The notes below the pieces were generated by a model. It was given only the letters and a program-made list of their open reading frames with translations, searched no databases and had not been told where the DNA came from. This document shows, piece after piece, positions 16,814 through 31,404 of a DNA stretch of 64,000 nt. The DNA is taken from positions 126,501 through 190,500 of the forward strand of contig NW_026111769.1 in the NCBI RefSeq assembly GCF_024679095.1. Reading direction: 5' to 3'. The position numbers were made by a program, and so were the translations under genes. This stretch comes from Eriocheir sinensis. Lineage: Eukaryota > Arthropoda > Malacostraca > Decapoda > Varunidae. The stretch's first letter is position 1; each line of letters starts with the position of its first letter.

Positions 16814-16823
16814 GCGCAGCTGC
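16814..16823. other. GC-rich decamer in an otherwise AT array
   Basis: GCGCAGCTGC is the only run like this I noticed in the window. The corresponding place in the copy at about 59,490 reads ATGCGCATCTCTT, so the decamer is private to this locus. No gene or known site can be tied to it. Confidence 0.7.
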
Positions 16824-16925
16824 TAAAACATTTTGATACAAATTTACATTATTTTATGTATTTTGTATATATATTTCAATACAAATTTAGTTTATTTTAT
16901 GTATATTTTGTATATCTATTTTCAT

Positions 16926-19409
16926 TCGTATCAAAATGAATAAACAAAATAGCAATAAAATAATGTAAATTTGTATGAGAAAACATATACAAATACACAT
17001 AAAATAACGCAAATTTCTAAAAAAATATATGTACAAAAATGCACATAAAATAAAGTAAATTTGCATAAAAATATATATACAAAACACACATTAAATAATG
17101 TAAATGCGTACATAAAATAACCTAGATTTGTATAAAACTATATATAAAATTCACAAAAATATTTAAAATCTGTATGAAAAGAAATATACAAAATACTCAT
17201 AAAATTAGGTAAATTTGTATTGAAATACATATACAAAATACACATAAAATAATGTTAATTTGAATGAAAATATATAAACAAATACCCTTAAAATAACGTA
17301 AATTTGTATAAAATATATATGCAAGATACACATTAAATAATGTAAATGTGTATAAAAAAATATATACAAAAATGAAATAGAATAATGTAAAATCCTATCA
17401 ATATAAATACACAGAATATCAATAAAATAATGTAAATTTGTATGAAAAGAAAGATGCAAAACTCCCATAAAATAGCGCATTTTTTATAAAAATATATATA
17501 CCAAAATACACATAAAATATTTAAATTTGTATTGAATTAAATATACAAAATGCATATACAGTAAGGTAAATATGTATTGAGATATTCAAAAATACATATA
17601 AAACAAAGTAAATTTGTTTCAAAATATATATACGAATACACATAAAATAAGGTAGATTTCTATAGAAATATATATACAAAAAATACATGAAATTATGTAA
17701 ATACGTATAAAAATATATACAAAATACATATCTAGGTAAATTCGTGTCAAAATAAATAAACAAAATATCATGAAAAGAATGTGTATTTGTATGAAAATAA
17801 ATAATAGATAATAAATTTGTATGAAATATATATGCAAGATACACATTAAATAATGTAAATATGTATAAAAAAAATATATACAAAAAACAAATAGAATAAT
17901 GTGAAATCGTATCAAAATAAATACACCGAATATTAATAAAATAATGTAAATTTGTATTAAAATAAAGATGCAAAATTCCCATTAAATAGCGCATTTCTTA
18001 TAAAAATATATATACCAAAATACACATAAAATATTTAAATTTGTATTGAAATAAATATACAAAATGCACATACAATAAGGTAAACTTGTATTGAAAGAGA
18101 TATGCAAAAAAACATTTAAAACAATATAAATTTGTTTCAAAATATATATACGAGTACACATAAAATAACGTAGATTTCTATAAAAATATATATACAAAAT
18201 ACACATAAAATTAAGTAAATACGTATAAAAATAGATATACAAAATACACATAGAATAATGTAAAATTGTTCCAAAAAAAAAATATATATATATAAATAAA
18301 ATAATGTAAACTTGTATGAAAATAAAAATGCAAAATACCCATAAAATAAAGCATATTTTTATAAAAATACATATACAAAAATACATATAGCATAATTAAA
18401 TTTGTATTAAAATTAATATACAAAATGCATATACAATAAGGTGAATTTGTATTGAAAAAATATGCAAAATACACATAAAACAGTGTAAATTTATTTCAAA
18501 ATCTATATAGGAATACTCATAAGTCAACGTAGATTTCTATAGAAATATATATACAAAATACACATCAAATGATGTAAACACGTATAAAAATATATATATA
18601 TAAAATACACATTATATAATGTAAATTCGCGTCAAAATAAATAAACAAAATATCAATAAAAGAATGTTTATTTGTATGAAAATAGATATACAATATACAC
18701 ATAAAATCACCTAAATTTGTATAAAACTATATACAAAAATACACAAAAATAATGTAAATTTGAATGAAAATATATAAACAAATACACTTAAAATAACGTA
18801 AATTTGTATAAAATATATATACAAAATACACATTAAATAATGTAAATATGTATAAAAAATATATATACAAAACACAAATAGAATAATATAAAATCGTATC
18901 AAAATAAATACACAGAATATTAATAAAATAATGTAAATTTGTATGAAAATTAAGATGCAAAATACCCATAAAATAACGCATTTTTTATAAAAATATATAT
19001 ACCAAGACACACATAAAATATTTGAATTTGTATTAAAATAAATATACAAAATGCACATACAATAAGGTAAATTTGTATTGAAATAGATATGCAAAATACA
19101 AATAAAACCATGTAAATTTTTTTCAAAATATATATACGAATACACATAAAATAACGTAGATTTCTATGAAAATAAATATACAAAACACACATAAAATGAA
19201 GTAAATACGTATAAAAAAAGGTATACAAAATACACATAAAATAATGTAAACTCGTATGAAAATAAATAAAGAAAATACTAATAAAAGAATGTGTATTGAA
19301 TAAATATAAATATACAAAATACAAATAAAATAACGTAAATTTATATAAAACTATATGCAAAAATACACAAAACTAATTAAATTTGTGTGAAAATAGATAT
19401 ACAAAATAC
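16926..19409 (-). repeat. Reverse block
   Basis: Begins right after TTTTCATTCGTATCAAAAT and continues with AACAAAATAGCAATAAAATA. The block is collinear with 59,604-62,107. It includes a run of nine A followed by TATATATATA near 18,273-18,292, which the other copy has as TTTAAAAAAAAATAAACAG. Confidence 0.88.
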
Positions 19410-19426
19410 ATGTGTATTTTGTATAT
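19397..19426. repeat. Stem-loop at orientation switch
   Basis: ATATACAAAATAC and GTATTTTGTATAT are perfect 13 bp inverted arms around the spacer ATGT. The switch from reverse to forward units falls in this spacer. An identical structure lies at 62,095-62,124. Confidence 0.92.
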
Positions 19427-20439
19427 TTATTTTCATACAAATTGAAATTATTTTTGTTTATTTTTTTATATATTTTCATACAAATTTTCGTTATCTTATG
19501 TGTATTTTGTATATTTATTTTTTCTACAAATATACGTTCTTTTATCTGAATTTTTTTTATTGAGTTTGAAACGAATTTACCTTATTTTGCATATCTATTT
19601 TCATACAAATTAAAATACTTCTGTGTATTTTTGTATATAGTTTTATATAAATTTACGTTATTTTATGTGTATTTTGTATATTTATATTTATAAATACACA
19701 TTCTTTTATTATTTTTTATTTATTTTGATACGATTTACATTATTTTATGTGTATTTTGTATACATTTTTTATACGTATTTACTTCATTTTATGTGTATTT
19801 TGTATATATTTTTTTATACAAATCTACGTTATTTTATGTGTATTCGTATATATGTTTTGAAACAAATTTACATTGTTTTATATGTATTTTGCATATCTAT
19901 TTCAATACAAATTTACCTTATTGTATGTGTTTTTTATATATTTATTTTAATACGAATTTAATTTTTTTGTGTATTTTGGTATATATATTTTTATAAATAA
20001 AAAGAATGCGTTATTTTATGGGTATTTTGCCTCTTTATTTCCATACAAATTTACATTATTTTATTAATATTCTGTGTATTTATTTTGATGCGATTTTACA
20101 TTATTCTATTTGTGTTTTGTACATATTTTTTTATACAAATTTACGTTATTTTAAGTGTATTTGTTAATGTATTTTCATTCAAATTTACATTATTTTATGT
20201 GTATTTTGAATATGTATTTCAATACAAATTTAACTAATTTTATGATTATTATGTATATTTATTTTCATACAAATTTAAAATATTTTTTTGTATTTTTTTA
20301 TATAGTTTGATTCAAATTTAGGTATTTTGTATATTTATTTTGATACTAATTTACATTATTATATGTATATTTTGTATACATTTTTTATACGTAATAACTT
20401 AATTTTATGTGTATATTCTATATATATTTTATAGAAATC
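19410..20439 (+). repeat. Forward block
   Basis: About 23 forward units. The part 19,570-20,340 follows the same variant order as the first 760 bases of the window. It ends at TTTATAGAAATCATACATAG, where reverse units resume. Confidence 0.87.
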
Positions 20440-23400
20440 ATACATAGAATAATGTAAAATCGTATGAAAATAAGTACACAGAATATCAATAAAATAATTT
20501 AAATTTGTATGAAAATAAAGATGCAAAATACCCATAAGATAAAGCATTATTTTTTTAAATACATATACAAAAATACAAATGGAATAATTAAATTTGTATT
20601 AAAATTAATATACAAAATGCACACATACAATAAGGTAAATTTGTATTGAAAAAAAACGCAAAATACAAATAAAACAGTGTAAATTTGTTTCAAAATATAT
20701 ATACGAATACACATAATATAACGTAGATTTCTATAGAAATATATATACAAAATACACATGAAATTATGTAAATACGTATAAAAATATATATATAAAATAC
20801 ATATTAAGTAATGTAAATTCGTGTCAAAATAAATAAGCAAAATATCATGAGAAGAATGTGTATTTGTATGAAAATAAATAATAGATAATAAATTTGTATG
20901 AAATATATATGCAAGATACACATTAAATAATGTAAATATGTATAAAAAGAAATATATACAAAAAACAATTAGAATAATGTAAAATCGAATCAAAATAAAT
21001 ACAATGAATATTAATAAATAATGTAAATTTGTATGAAAATAAAGATGCAAAATTCCCATCAAATAACGCATTTCTTATAAAAATATATATACCAAAATAC
21101 ACTTAAAATACTTAAATTTGTATTGAAATAAATATACAAAATGCACATACAATATGGTAAACTTCTATTGAAAGAGACATAAAACTAGGTAAATTTCTTT
21201 TGAAATATTAATACAAAATACCCATAAAATATTGTAAATTTGTGTCAAAATATATAAACAAATACACATAAAATAACGTAAATTTGTAAGAAAAATATAT
21301 ACAAAATACACATAGAATAATGTCAAATCGTATCAAAATGAATGAGCAGAATATCAATAAAATAACGTAAATTTGTATGAAAATAAAGATGCAAAATACC
21401 CATAAAATAAAGCATATTTTAAAAAAAATTCATATACAAAAATACACATAGAATAATTAAATTTGTATTAAAATTAATATACAAAATGCATATACAATAA
21501 GGTAAATTTGTATTGAAAAAATATGCAAAATACACATAAAAGTGTAAATTTGTTTAAAAATCTATATACCAATACACATAATATAACGTAGATTTCTATA
21601 GAAATATATATACAAAATACACATGAAATGATGTAAATACGTATAAAAATATATATACAAAATACACATTAAATAATTTAAATTCTCGTTAAGATAAATA
21701 AACAAAATATCAATAAAAGAATGTGTATTTGTATGAAAATAGATATACAAAATACTCATAAAATAACCTAAGTTTGTATAAAACTATATACAAAAATACA
21801 CAAAAATAATTTAAATTTGTATGAAAATAAATATACAAAATACACATAAAATTAGGTAAATTTGTATTGAAATACATATAAAAAATACACATAAAATAAT
21901 GGAAGTTTGAATGAAAATATATAAACATATACACTTAAAATAACGTAAATTTGTATCAAATATATATACAAAATACTAATTAAATAATGTAAATATGTAT
22001 AAAAAATATATATATACAAAACACAAATAGAATAATGTAAAATCGTATCAAAATAAATACACAGAATATTAATAAAATAATGTAAATTTGTATGAAAATA
22101 GAGATGCAAAATAGACATAAAATAACGCATTTTTTATAAAAATATATATACCAAAATACACATAAAATATTAAAATTTGTATTAAAATAAATATAAAAAT
22201 GCACATACTAAAAGGTAAATTTGTATTGAAATAGATATGCAAAATACATATAAAACAATGTAAATTTGTTTCAAAATATATATACGTATACACATAAAAT
22301 AACGTTGATTTCTATAAAAATATACAAAATACATAAAATGAAGTGAATACGTATAAAAAAATGAATACAAAATACACATAAAAATCGTATCAAAATAAAT
22401 AAACAAAATACCAGTAAAAGAAAGTGTATTTGTATAAATATAAATATACAAAATACACATAAAATATCGTAAATTTGTATAAAACTATATACAAAAATAC
22501 ACAGAAGTTATTAAATTTGTATGAAAATATATACAGCTAAAATAAGCTAAATTTGAATTGAAACGTACATACAAAATACATAAAATAATGTAAATCTGTA
22601 TTAAAATATTTATACAAATACATATAATAACGTAGATTTGTTTAAAAATATTTAAACAAAATACACATTAAGTAATGTAAATACGTATAAAAAATATGTA
22701 CAAAATACATATATAATCATGTAACTTATCAAAATAAATAAACAAAATAGCAATAAAATAATGTAAATTTGTATGAGAAAACATATACAAATAACGCAGA
22801 TTTCTATAAAATATATGTACAAAATGCACAGAAAATAAAGTAAATTAGCATAAAAATATATATACAAAACACACACTAAATAATGTAAATGCGTACATAA
22901 AATAACCTAAATTTGTATAAAACTATATACAAAAATACACAAAAATAATTTAAATTTGTTTGAAAAGAAATATACAAAATACACATAAAATTAGGTAAAT
23001 TTGTATAGAAATACATATACAAAATACACATCAAATAATGTAAATTTGAATAAAAATATATAAACAAATACACTTAAAATAACGTAAATTTGTATAAAAT
23101 ATATATGCAAGATACACATTAAATAATGTAAATGTGTATAAAATATATATATACAAAAAACAAATAGAATAATGTAAAATTGTATCAAAATAAATACACA
23201 GAATATCAATAAAATAATGTAAATTTGTATGAAAATAAAGATGCAAAATTCCCAAAAATTATCGCATTTTTTATAAAAATATATTTATCAAAATACACAT
23301 AAAATATTTAAATTTTTATTGAAATAAATATACAAAATGCATATACAGTAAGGTAAATTTGTATTGAAAGAGATATTCAAAAATACATATAAAACAATGT

Positions 23401-26400
23401 AAATTTGTTTCAAAATATATATACGAATACACATAAAATAAAGTAGATTTCTATAGAAATATATATACAAAATACATATGAAATTATGTAAATACGTATA
23501 AAAATATATATACAAAATACATATCAAATAATGTAAATTCGTGTCAAAATAAATAAACAAAATATCATGAAAAGAATGTGTATTTGTATGAAAATAGACA
23601 ATAGAAAATAAATTTGTATAAAATATATATGCAAGATACACATTAAATAATGTAAATATGTATAAAAAAGTATATACAAAAAACAAATAGAATAATGTAA
23701 CATCGTATCAAAATAAATACACCGAATGTTAATAAAATAATGTAAATTTGTATGAAAATAAAGATGCAAAATTCCCATAAAATAGCGCATTTTTTATAAA
23801 AATATATATACCAAAATACACATAAAATATTTAAATTTTGGCTTGAAATAAATATACAAAATGCACATACAATAAGGTAAATTTGTATTGAAAGAGATAT
23901 GCAAAAATACATATAAAACAATGTAAATTTGTTTCAAAATATATATACGAATACAAATAAAAAAACGTAGATTTCTATAAAAAAAATATATACAAAATAC
24001 ACATAAAATTAAGTAAATACGTATAAAAAAATGTATACAAAATACACATAAAATAATGTAAATTCGAATTAAAATAAATAAACAAAATACTAATAAAAGG
24101 ATGTGTATTTGGATAAATATAAATATACAAAATACACATACAAAATAAACATAAAATAAGGTAGATTTGTAATAAAATATATGTACAAAATACACATACA
24201 ATAATGTAAATTTATATGAAAATATATATACAAATACACATAAAATACCATGAATTTGTATAAAATATATATTCAAAATAAATATTAAATAATGTAAGAG
24301 CGTATAAAAATATATATACAAAGTATATATAAAATGAAAATTAAGATGCAAAATACCTATAAAATAACGCATTTTTTTAAAATTATTGATACCAAAATAC
24401 ACATAAAATATTTGAACTTGTATTAAAATAAATATACAAAATGCACATACAATAAGGTAAATTTGTATTGAAATAGATATGCAAAATACATATAAAATAA
24501 TGTAAATTTGTTTCAAAATATATATACGAATACACATAAAATAACGTAGATTTCTATAAAAATACATATACAAAATACACATAAAATTAAGTAAATACGT
24601 ATAAAAAAATGTATACAAAATACACTTAAAATAATGTAAATTCGTATAAGTGTAAATAAACAATATACCAATAAAAGAATGTGTATTTGTATGAATATAA
24701 ATATACAAACTGCACATAAAATAACGTAAATTTATATAAAACTATATACATAAAATAACGCAAATTTCTATAAATATATATGTACAAAAATGAACATTAA
24801 ATAAATTTGCATAAAAATATATATACAAAACACACATCAGATAATGTAAATGAGTATAAAAATATGTATACAAAATACCTATGAAATAATCTAAATTCGT
24901 ATCGAATTAAATTAAGAAATACCAATCAAACAATGTAATTTTGGATGAAAATATATATACAATATACACATAAAATAACCTAAATACAAATACAAATATA
25001 CACATAAAATAATTTAAAATTGAATGAAATAAATATACAAAATAAACATAAAATAAGGTAAATTTATAATGAAATATATTAAAAAAATATATATACAAAT
25101 ACACATTAAATAACATGAATTTGTATAAAATTTGTATCAAAATATATACTTATACACACAATAAAATAACGTAATTTTTTATGAAAATGTATATATAAAA
25201 TACAAATAAAGTAATTTAAATACGTAGAAAAATATATATACAAAAAACACATAAAATAATGTAAATATGTATGAAAATATATAAAAAATACACATAAAAT
25301 AATGTAAATTTGGATAAAATATATATACAAAATGAACATTAAATAATGTAAATATGTATAAAAAGAATATATACAAAAAACACATAGAATAATGTTAAAT
25401 CGTATCAAAATAAATAGAGAATATCAATAAAATAATGTAAATTTGTATGAAAATAAAGATGCAAAATATCCATATAATAACGCATATTTGCATAAAAATA
25501 TATATACAAAAATACATATAAAATAATTAAATTTGTATTAAAATAAATATACAAAATGCACGTACAATAAAGTAAATTTGTATTGAAATAGATATGCAAA
25601 ATACACATTACTAATGTAAATTTGTATCAAAATATATATACGAATACTCATAAAATAGAGTAAACTTCTATGAAAATATACATACAAAATAGATATAGAA
25701 AATACACATATAACTCGTTAAATTTGTATTTAAATACATGTACAAAAAACACATAAAATAATGTAGATTTGTATGAAATGAAAACAAATACATTTTATAT
25801 AAAATACATATACAAAATACACATAGAATAATGTAAAATCATATCAAAATAAATACACAGAATATCAATAAAATAATGTAAATTTTTTGAAAATAAAGAT
25901 GCAAAATACCCATAAAATAAAGCATATTTTTATAAAAAATACATATACAAAAATACACATAGATTAATCAAATTTGTATTAAAATAATATACAAAATGCA
26001 CATACAATAAGGTAAATTTGTATTGAAAAAATATGCAAAATACACATAAAACAATGTAAATTTGTTTCAAAATATATATACGAATACACATAAAATAACG
26101 CAGATTTCTTTCGAAATATATATACAAAATACACTTGAAATAATGTAAATACGTATAAAAATATATATACAAAATACACATTAAATAATGTTAATTCGTG
26201 TCAAAATAAATAAACAAAATATCATGAAAAGAATGTGTATTTGTATGAAAATAGATATACAAAATACATATAAAATAACCTAAATTTGTATAAAACTATA
26301 AACAAAAATACACAAAAATAATTTAAACTTGTATGAAAATAAATATACAAAAAACATATAAAATTAGGTAAATTTGTATTGAAATACATATACAAAATAC

Positions 26401-27013
26401 ACATAAATAATGTAAATTTGAATCAAAATATATAAACATATAGACTTAAAATAACGTAAATTTGTATCAAATATATATACAAAAAACACATTAAATAATG
26501 TAAATATGTATAAAAAAATATATACAAAACACAAATAAAATAATGTAAAATCGTATCAAAATAAATACAGAAAATATTAATAAAATAATGTAAATTTGTA
26601 TGAAAATTAAGATGCAAAATACCCATAAAATAACGCATTTTTTATAAAAAATATATATACGAGAAAATATAAAATATTTGATTTTGTATTAAAATAAATA
26701 GATATACAAAATACACATAAAATAAGCTAAATTTGAATTGAAATATAAATACAAAATACATAAAATAATGTAAATTTGTATCAAAATACTTATACAAATA
26801 CACATATAATAACGTAAATTTGTATAAAAATATATAAACACAATACACATTAAATAATGTAAATACGTATAAAAAAAATGTACAAAATACACAAATAATC
26901 ATGTAATTCGTATCAAAATAAATAGACAAAATACCAATAAAATAATGTAAATTTCTATGAGAAAACATATACAAAATACACATAAATAACGCAAATATCA
27001 ATAAAAATATATA
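20440..27013 (-). repeat. Reverse block, 6.6 kb
   Basis: About 146 reverse units. The order parallels the reverse part of each 7.17 kb repeat (31,404-36,677 and its copies) but is more diverged. It carries only one copy of the ~1.03 kb stretch (about 23,031-24,080) that is doubled in those repeats. It is also the reverse complement of the 4.9-14 kb region. Confidence 0.88.
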
Positions 27014-28750
27014 TAATATAATATATTTTTATACATATTTAAAATATTTAATGTATATTTTGTATATATATTATCAAATTTACGTTATTCTATATGTATT
27101 GTTATATATTTTCATACAAATTTACATTATTTTATGTGAGTTTTGTATATATTTCAATACAAATTTGCCTAACTTTATGTGTATTTTGCATATCTATTTT
27201 CAAACAAAATTAAATTATTTTGTGTTTTTTGTATATATTTTAATACAAATTTTAGTTATTTATTTGTTTTTGTATATGTATTTTCTACAAATATACAATC
27301 TTTTATTGGAATTTTGTGTATTTAATTTTTACAATTTACATTATTTTATGTGTATTTTGTATATATTTTCTACGTATTTAAATTATTTTATGTGTATTTA
27401 TATATACATTTTCATAAAATTTACGTTATTTTATTGTGTGTATTCGTATATATTTTGAAACAAATTTTATACAAATTCATGTTATTTTATGTGTATTTGT
27501 ATATATATTTTCATACAAATTGGTATTATTTATGTGTATTCTTATATATTTTATTACAAATTTACCTTATTTTATGTTTATTTTGAATATTTATTTCATT
27601 CAATTTTAAATTATTTAATGTGTATATTTGTATTTGTATTTAGGTTATTTTATGTGTGTTTTCTATATATATTTTCATCCAAAATTACATTATTTTATTG
27701 TTATTTTCTTAATTTAACTCGATACGAATTTAGATTATTTCATAGGTATTTTGTATACATATTTTTATACTCATTTACATTATCTAATGTGTGTTTTGTA
27801 TATATTTTTTAATGCAAACTAATTTTATGTGCATTTTTGTACATATATTTTTATTGAAATTTATAACGTTATTTTATGTGTATTTTGTATATGTTTTCTC
27901 ATACAAATTTACATTATTTAATTAGTTTTTTGTTTATTTATTTTGATACGAATGACTTGATTATTTGTGTATTTTGTAAATATTTTTTTAATACGTATTT
28001 ACATTACTTAATGTGTATTTTGTTTATATTTTTTTACAAATTTACGTTATTATATGTGTATTTGTTAAAAATATTTTGAAACGAACTTACTTTATTTTAT
28101 GTATTTTGTATATATATTTCAATTCAAATTTAGCTTATTTTGTGTGTATTTTGTATATCTATTTTCATACAAATTTAATTACTTCTGTGTATTTTTGTAT
28201 ATAGTTTTATACAAATTTACGTTATTTTATGTGCATTTTGTATATTTATATTTATACAAATACACACTCTCCTATTGGTATTTTGTTTATTTATATTTAT
28301 ACGAATTTACATTATTTTATGTGTATTTTGTATACATTTTTGATTCGTATTTACTTAATTTTATTTGTATTTTGTATATATATATTTATAGAAATCTACG
28401 TTATTTTATGTGCATTCGTATATATATTTTGAAACAAATTTACATTGTTTTATATTTATTTTGCATATCTATTACAATACAAATTTATTGTATTTGCATT
28501 TTGTATATTTATTTTAATACAAATTCAAATATTTTATGTGTATTTTGGTATATATAATTTTATAAAAAATGCGTTATTTTATAAGTATTTTGCATCTTAG
28601 TTTTCATACAAATGTACATTATTTTATTAATATTCTGTGTATATATTTTGATACGATTTTATATTATACTATTAGTGTTTTGTATATATTTTTTAAACAT
28701 ATGTTCATTATTTAATGTATTGTTTATATTTTATACAAATTAACGTTATT
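22500..28750 (-). repeat. Right arm of ~6.2 kb inverted repeat
   Basis: Reverse complement of 3,070-9,322. The hinge at 27,001-27,032 pairs with its mirror at about 4,905-4,935. Because the left side was tandemly duplicated afterwards, 21,560-26,280 also pairs with 9,320-14,050. Confidence 0.8.
27001..27032. repeat. Hinge stem-loop, 12 bp arms
   Basis: ATAAAAATATAT and ATATATTTTTAT are perfect inverted arms around the 8-base spacer ATAATATA. Reverse units lie to the left and forward units to the right. The same or a slightly shortened hinge recurs near 29,511, 36,678, 43,834 and 51,018, and in mirror image near 4,905-4,935. Confidence 0.9.
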
Positions 28751-28892
28751 TTAAGTGTATTTGTTTATATAATTTCATTCAAATTTACATTATTTTAAAG
28801 TATTTTGTATATGTATTTCAAAACAAATTTACCTAATTTTATGTATATTTATTTTCATACAAATTCAAATTATTTTTGTGTTTTTGTATAAA
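27014..28892 (+). repeat. Forward block of the collapsed copy
   Basis: Collinear with 29,511-31,404. It shares markers such as TTTAACTCGATACGAATTTA near 27,713 and AATGACTTGATTATTTG near 27,951. It ends just before the AT tract. Confidence 0.88.
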
Positions 28893-28908
28893 CATATAAG
28901 TAAATTTC

Positions 28909-29510
<602 letters not shown>

Positions 29511-31404
29511 TAATATAATATATTTTTATACATATTTAAAATATTTAATGTATATTTTGTATATATATTTTATCCAGATTTACGTTATTTTATATGTATT
29601 TGTTTATATATTTTCATACAAATGTACATTATTTTATGTGAGTTTTGTATATGTATTTCAATACAAATTTGCCTAACTTTATTTGTATTTTGCATATCTA
29701 TTTTCAAACAAATTTAAATTATTTTTGTGTATTTTGTATATATTTTATGCAAATTTAGTTATTTTATTTGTTTTTGTATATATTTTCCTACAAATATACA
29801 TTCATTTATTGGAATTTTGTGTATTTAATTTTACGAATTTACATTATTTATGTATTTTGAATATATATTTTTCTACGTATTTAAATTATTTTATGTGTAT
29901 TTTATATATACATTTTCATAAAAATTTGCGTTATTTTATTGTGTGTATTCGTATATATTTTGAAACAAATTTTATACAAATTCATGTTATTTTATTTGTA
30001 TTTGTATACATATTTTCATACAAATTGATATTATTTTATGTGTATTCTTACATATATTTTATTACAATTTTACCTTATTTTATGTTTATTTTGTATATTT
30101 ATTTCATTCAATTTTAAATTATTTAATGTGTATATTTGTATTTGTATTTAGGTTATTTTATGTGTTTTTCTATATATATTTCATCCAAAATTACATTATT
30201 TTATTGTTATTTTCTTAATTTAACTCGATGAATTTAGATTATTTCATAGGTATTTTGTATACATATTTTTATACTCATTTACATTATCTAATGTGTTTTG
30301 TATATATTTTTTATGCAAACTAATTTTATGTGCATTTTGTACATATATTTTATAGAAACTTAAAACGTTATTTTATGTATTTTGTATATGTTTTCTAATA
30401 CAAATTTACATTATTTAATTAGTTTTTGTTTATTTATTTTGATACGAATGACTTGATTATTTGTGTATTTTGTAAATATTTTTTTATACGTATTTACTTT
30501 AGTTAATGTGTATTTTGTTTATATTTTTTTAAAAATTTACGTTATTATATGTGTATTTGTAAAAATATTTTGAAACGAACTTACTTTATTTTATGTATTT
30601 TGTATATATATTTCAATTCAAATTTAGCTTATTTTGTGTGTATTTTGTATATCTATTTTCATACAAATTTAATTACTTCTGTGTATTTTTGTATATAGTT
30701 TTATACAAATTTACGTTATTTTATGTGCATTTTGTATATTTATATTTATACAAATACACTCTCCTATTTGTATTTTGTTTATTTATATATATACGAATTT
30801 ACATTATTTTATGTGTTTTTGTATACATTTTTGATTCGTATTTACTTAATTTTATTTGTATTTTGTATATATATATTTATAGAAATCTACGTTATTTTAT
30901 GTGCATTCGTATATATATTTTGAAACAAATTTACATTGTTTTATATGTATTTTGCATATCTATTACAATACAAATTTACCTTATTGTATTTGCATTTTGT
31001 ATATTTATTTTAATACAAATTCAAATATTTTATGTGTATTTTGGTATATATAATTTTATAAAAAATGCGTTATTTTATAGGTATTTTGCATCTTAGTTTT
31101 CATACAAATGTACATTATTTTATTAATATTCTGTGTATATATTTTGATACGATTTTATATTATACTATTTGTGTTTTGTATATATTTTTTAAACATATTT
31201 TCATTATTTAATGTGTATTTTTTATATATATTTTATACAAATTACCGTTATTTTAAGTGTATTTGTTTATATAATTTCATTCAAATTTACATTATTTTAA
31301 GTGTATTTTGTATATGTATTTCAATACAAATTTACCTAATTTTATGTGTATTTTGTATATTTATTTTCATACAAATTTAAATTATTTTTGTGTTTTTTTG
31401 TATA
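29511..31404 (+). repeat. Forward part of copy 1
   Basis: Same order as 36,678-38,584, with a run of short deletions between about 29,800 and 30,600 (for example TTTTTGTTTATT against TTTTTTGTTTATT, and ACACTCTCC against ACACACTCTC). Confidence 0.9.

Larger units (their letters stand above)
4916..16925 (+). repeat. Longest forward block, 12 kb
   Basis: About 265 forward units without an orientation switch. Internal structure is listed separately: a 3.7-3.8 kb tandem duplication, a 0.64 kb tandem duplication and a GC-rich blip near 16,814. The left edge is a near-palindromic TA hinge and the right edge is CTATTTTCATTCGTATC. Confidence 0.9.
14763..19985. repeat. Long-range segmental copy, left member
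   Basis: Matches 57,217-62,697 in order and orientation pattern (+, -, +). Offsets are 42,454 at 15,047/57,501, about 42,678 at the 16,925/59,603 switch and about 42,698 at the 19,410/62,108 switch. The jump of ~220 is mostly explained by an inverted insert of ~197 bp in the other copy at 58,263-58,461. Confidence 0.82.

Noticed and set aside
23794..24717. 307-codon open frame on the - strand, and dozens of similar frames of 60-300 codons on both strands
   Set aside because: All translate the same 15-residue minisatellite period, rich in Y, F, I, L and C. They follow unit orientation, begin and end at 44/46 bp units, and near-identical copies break the frame with indels. No recognisable domain, intron signal or conserved start context is present.
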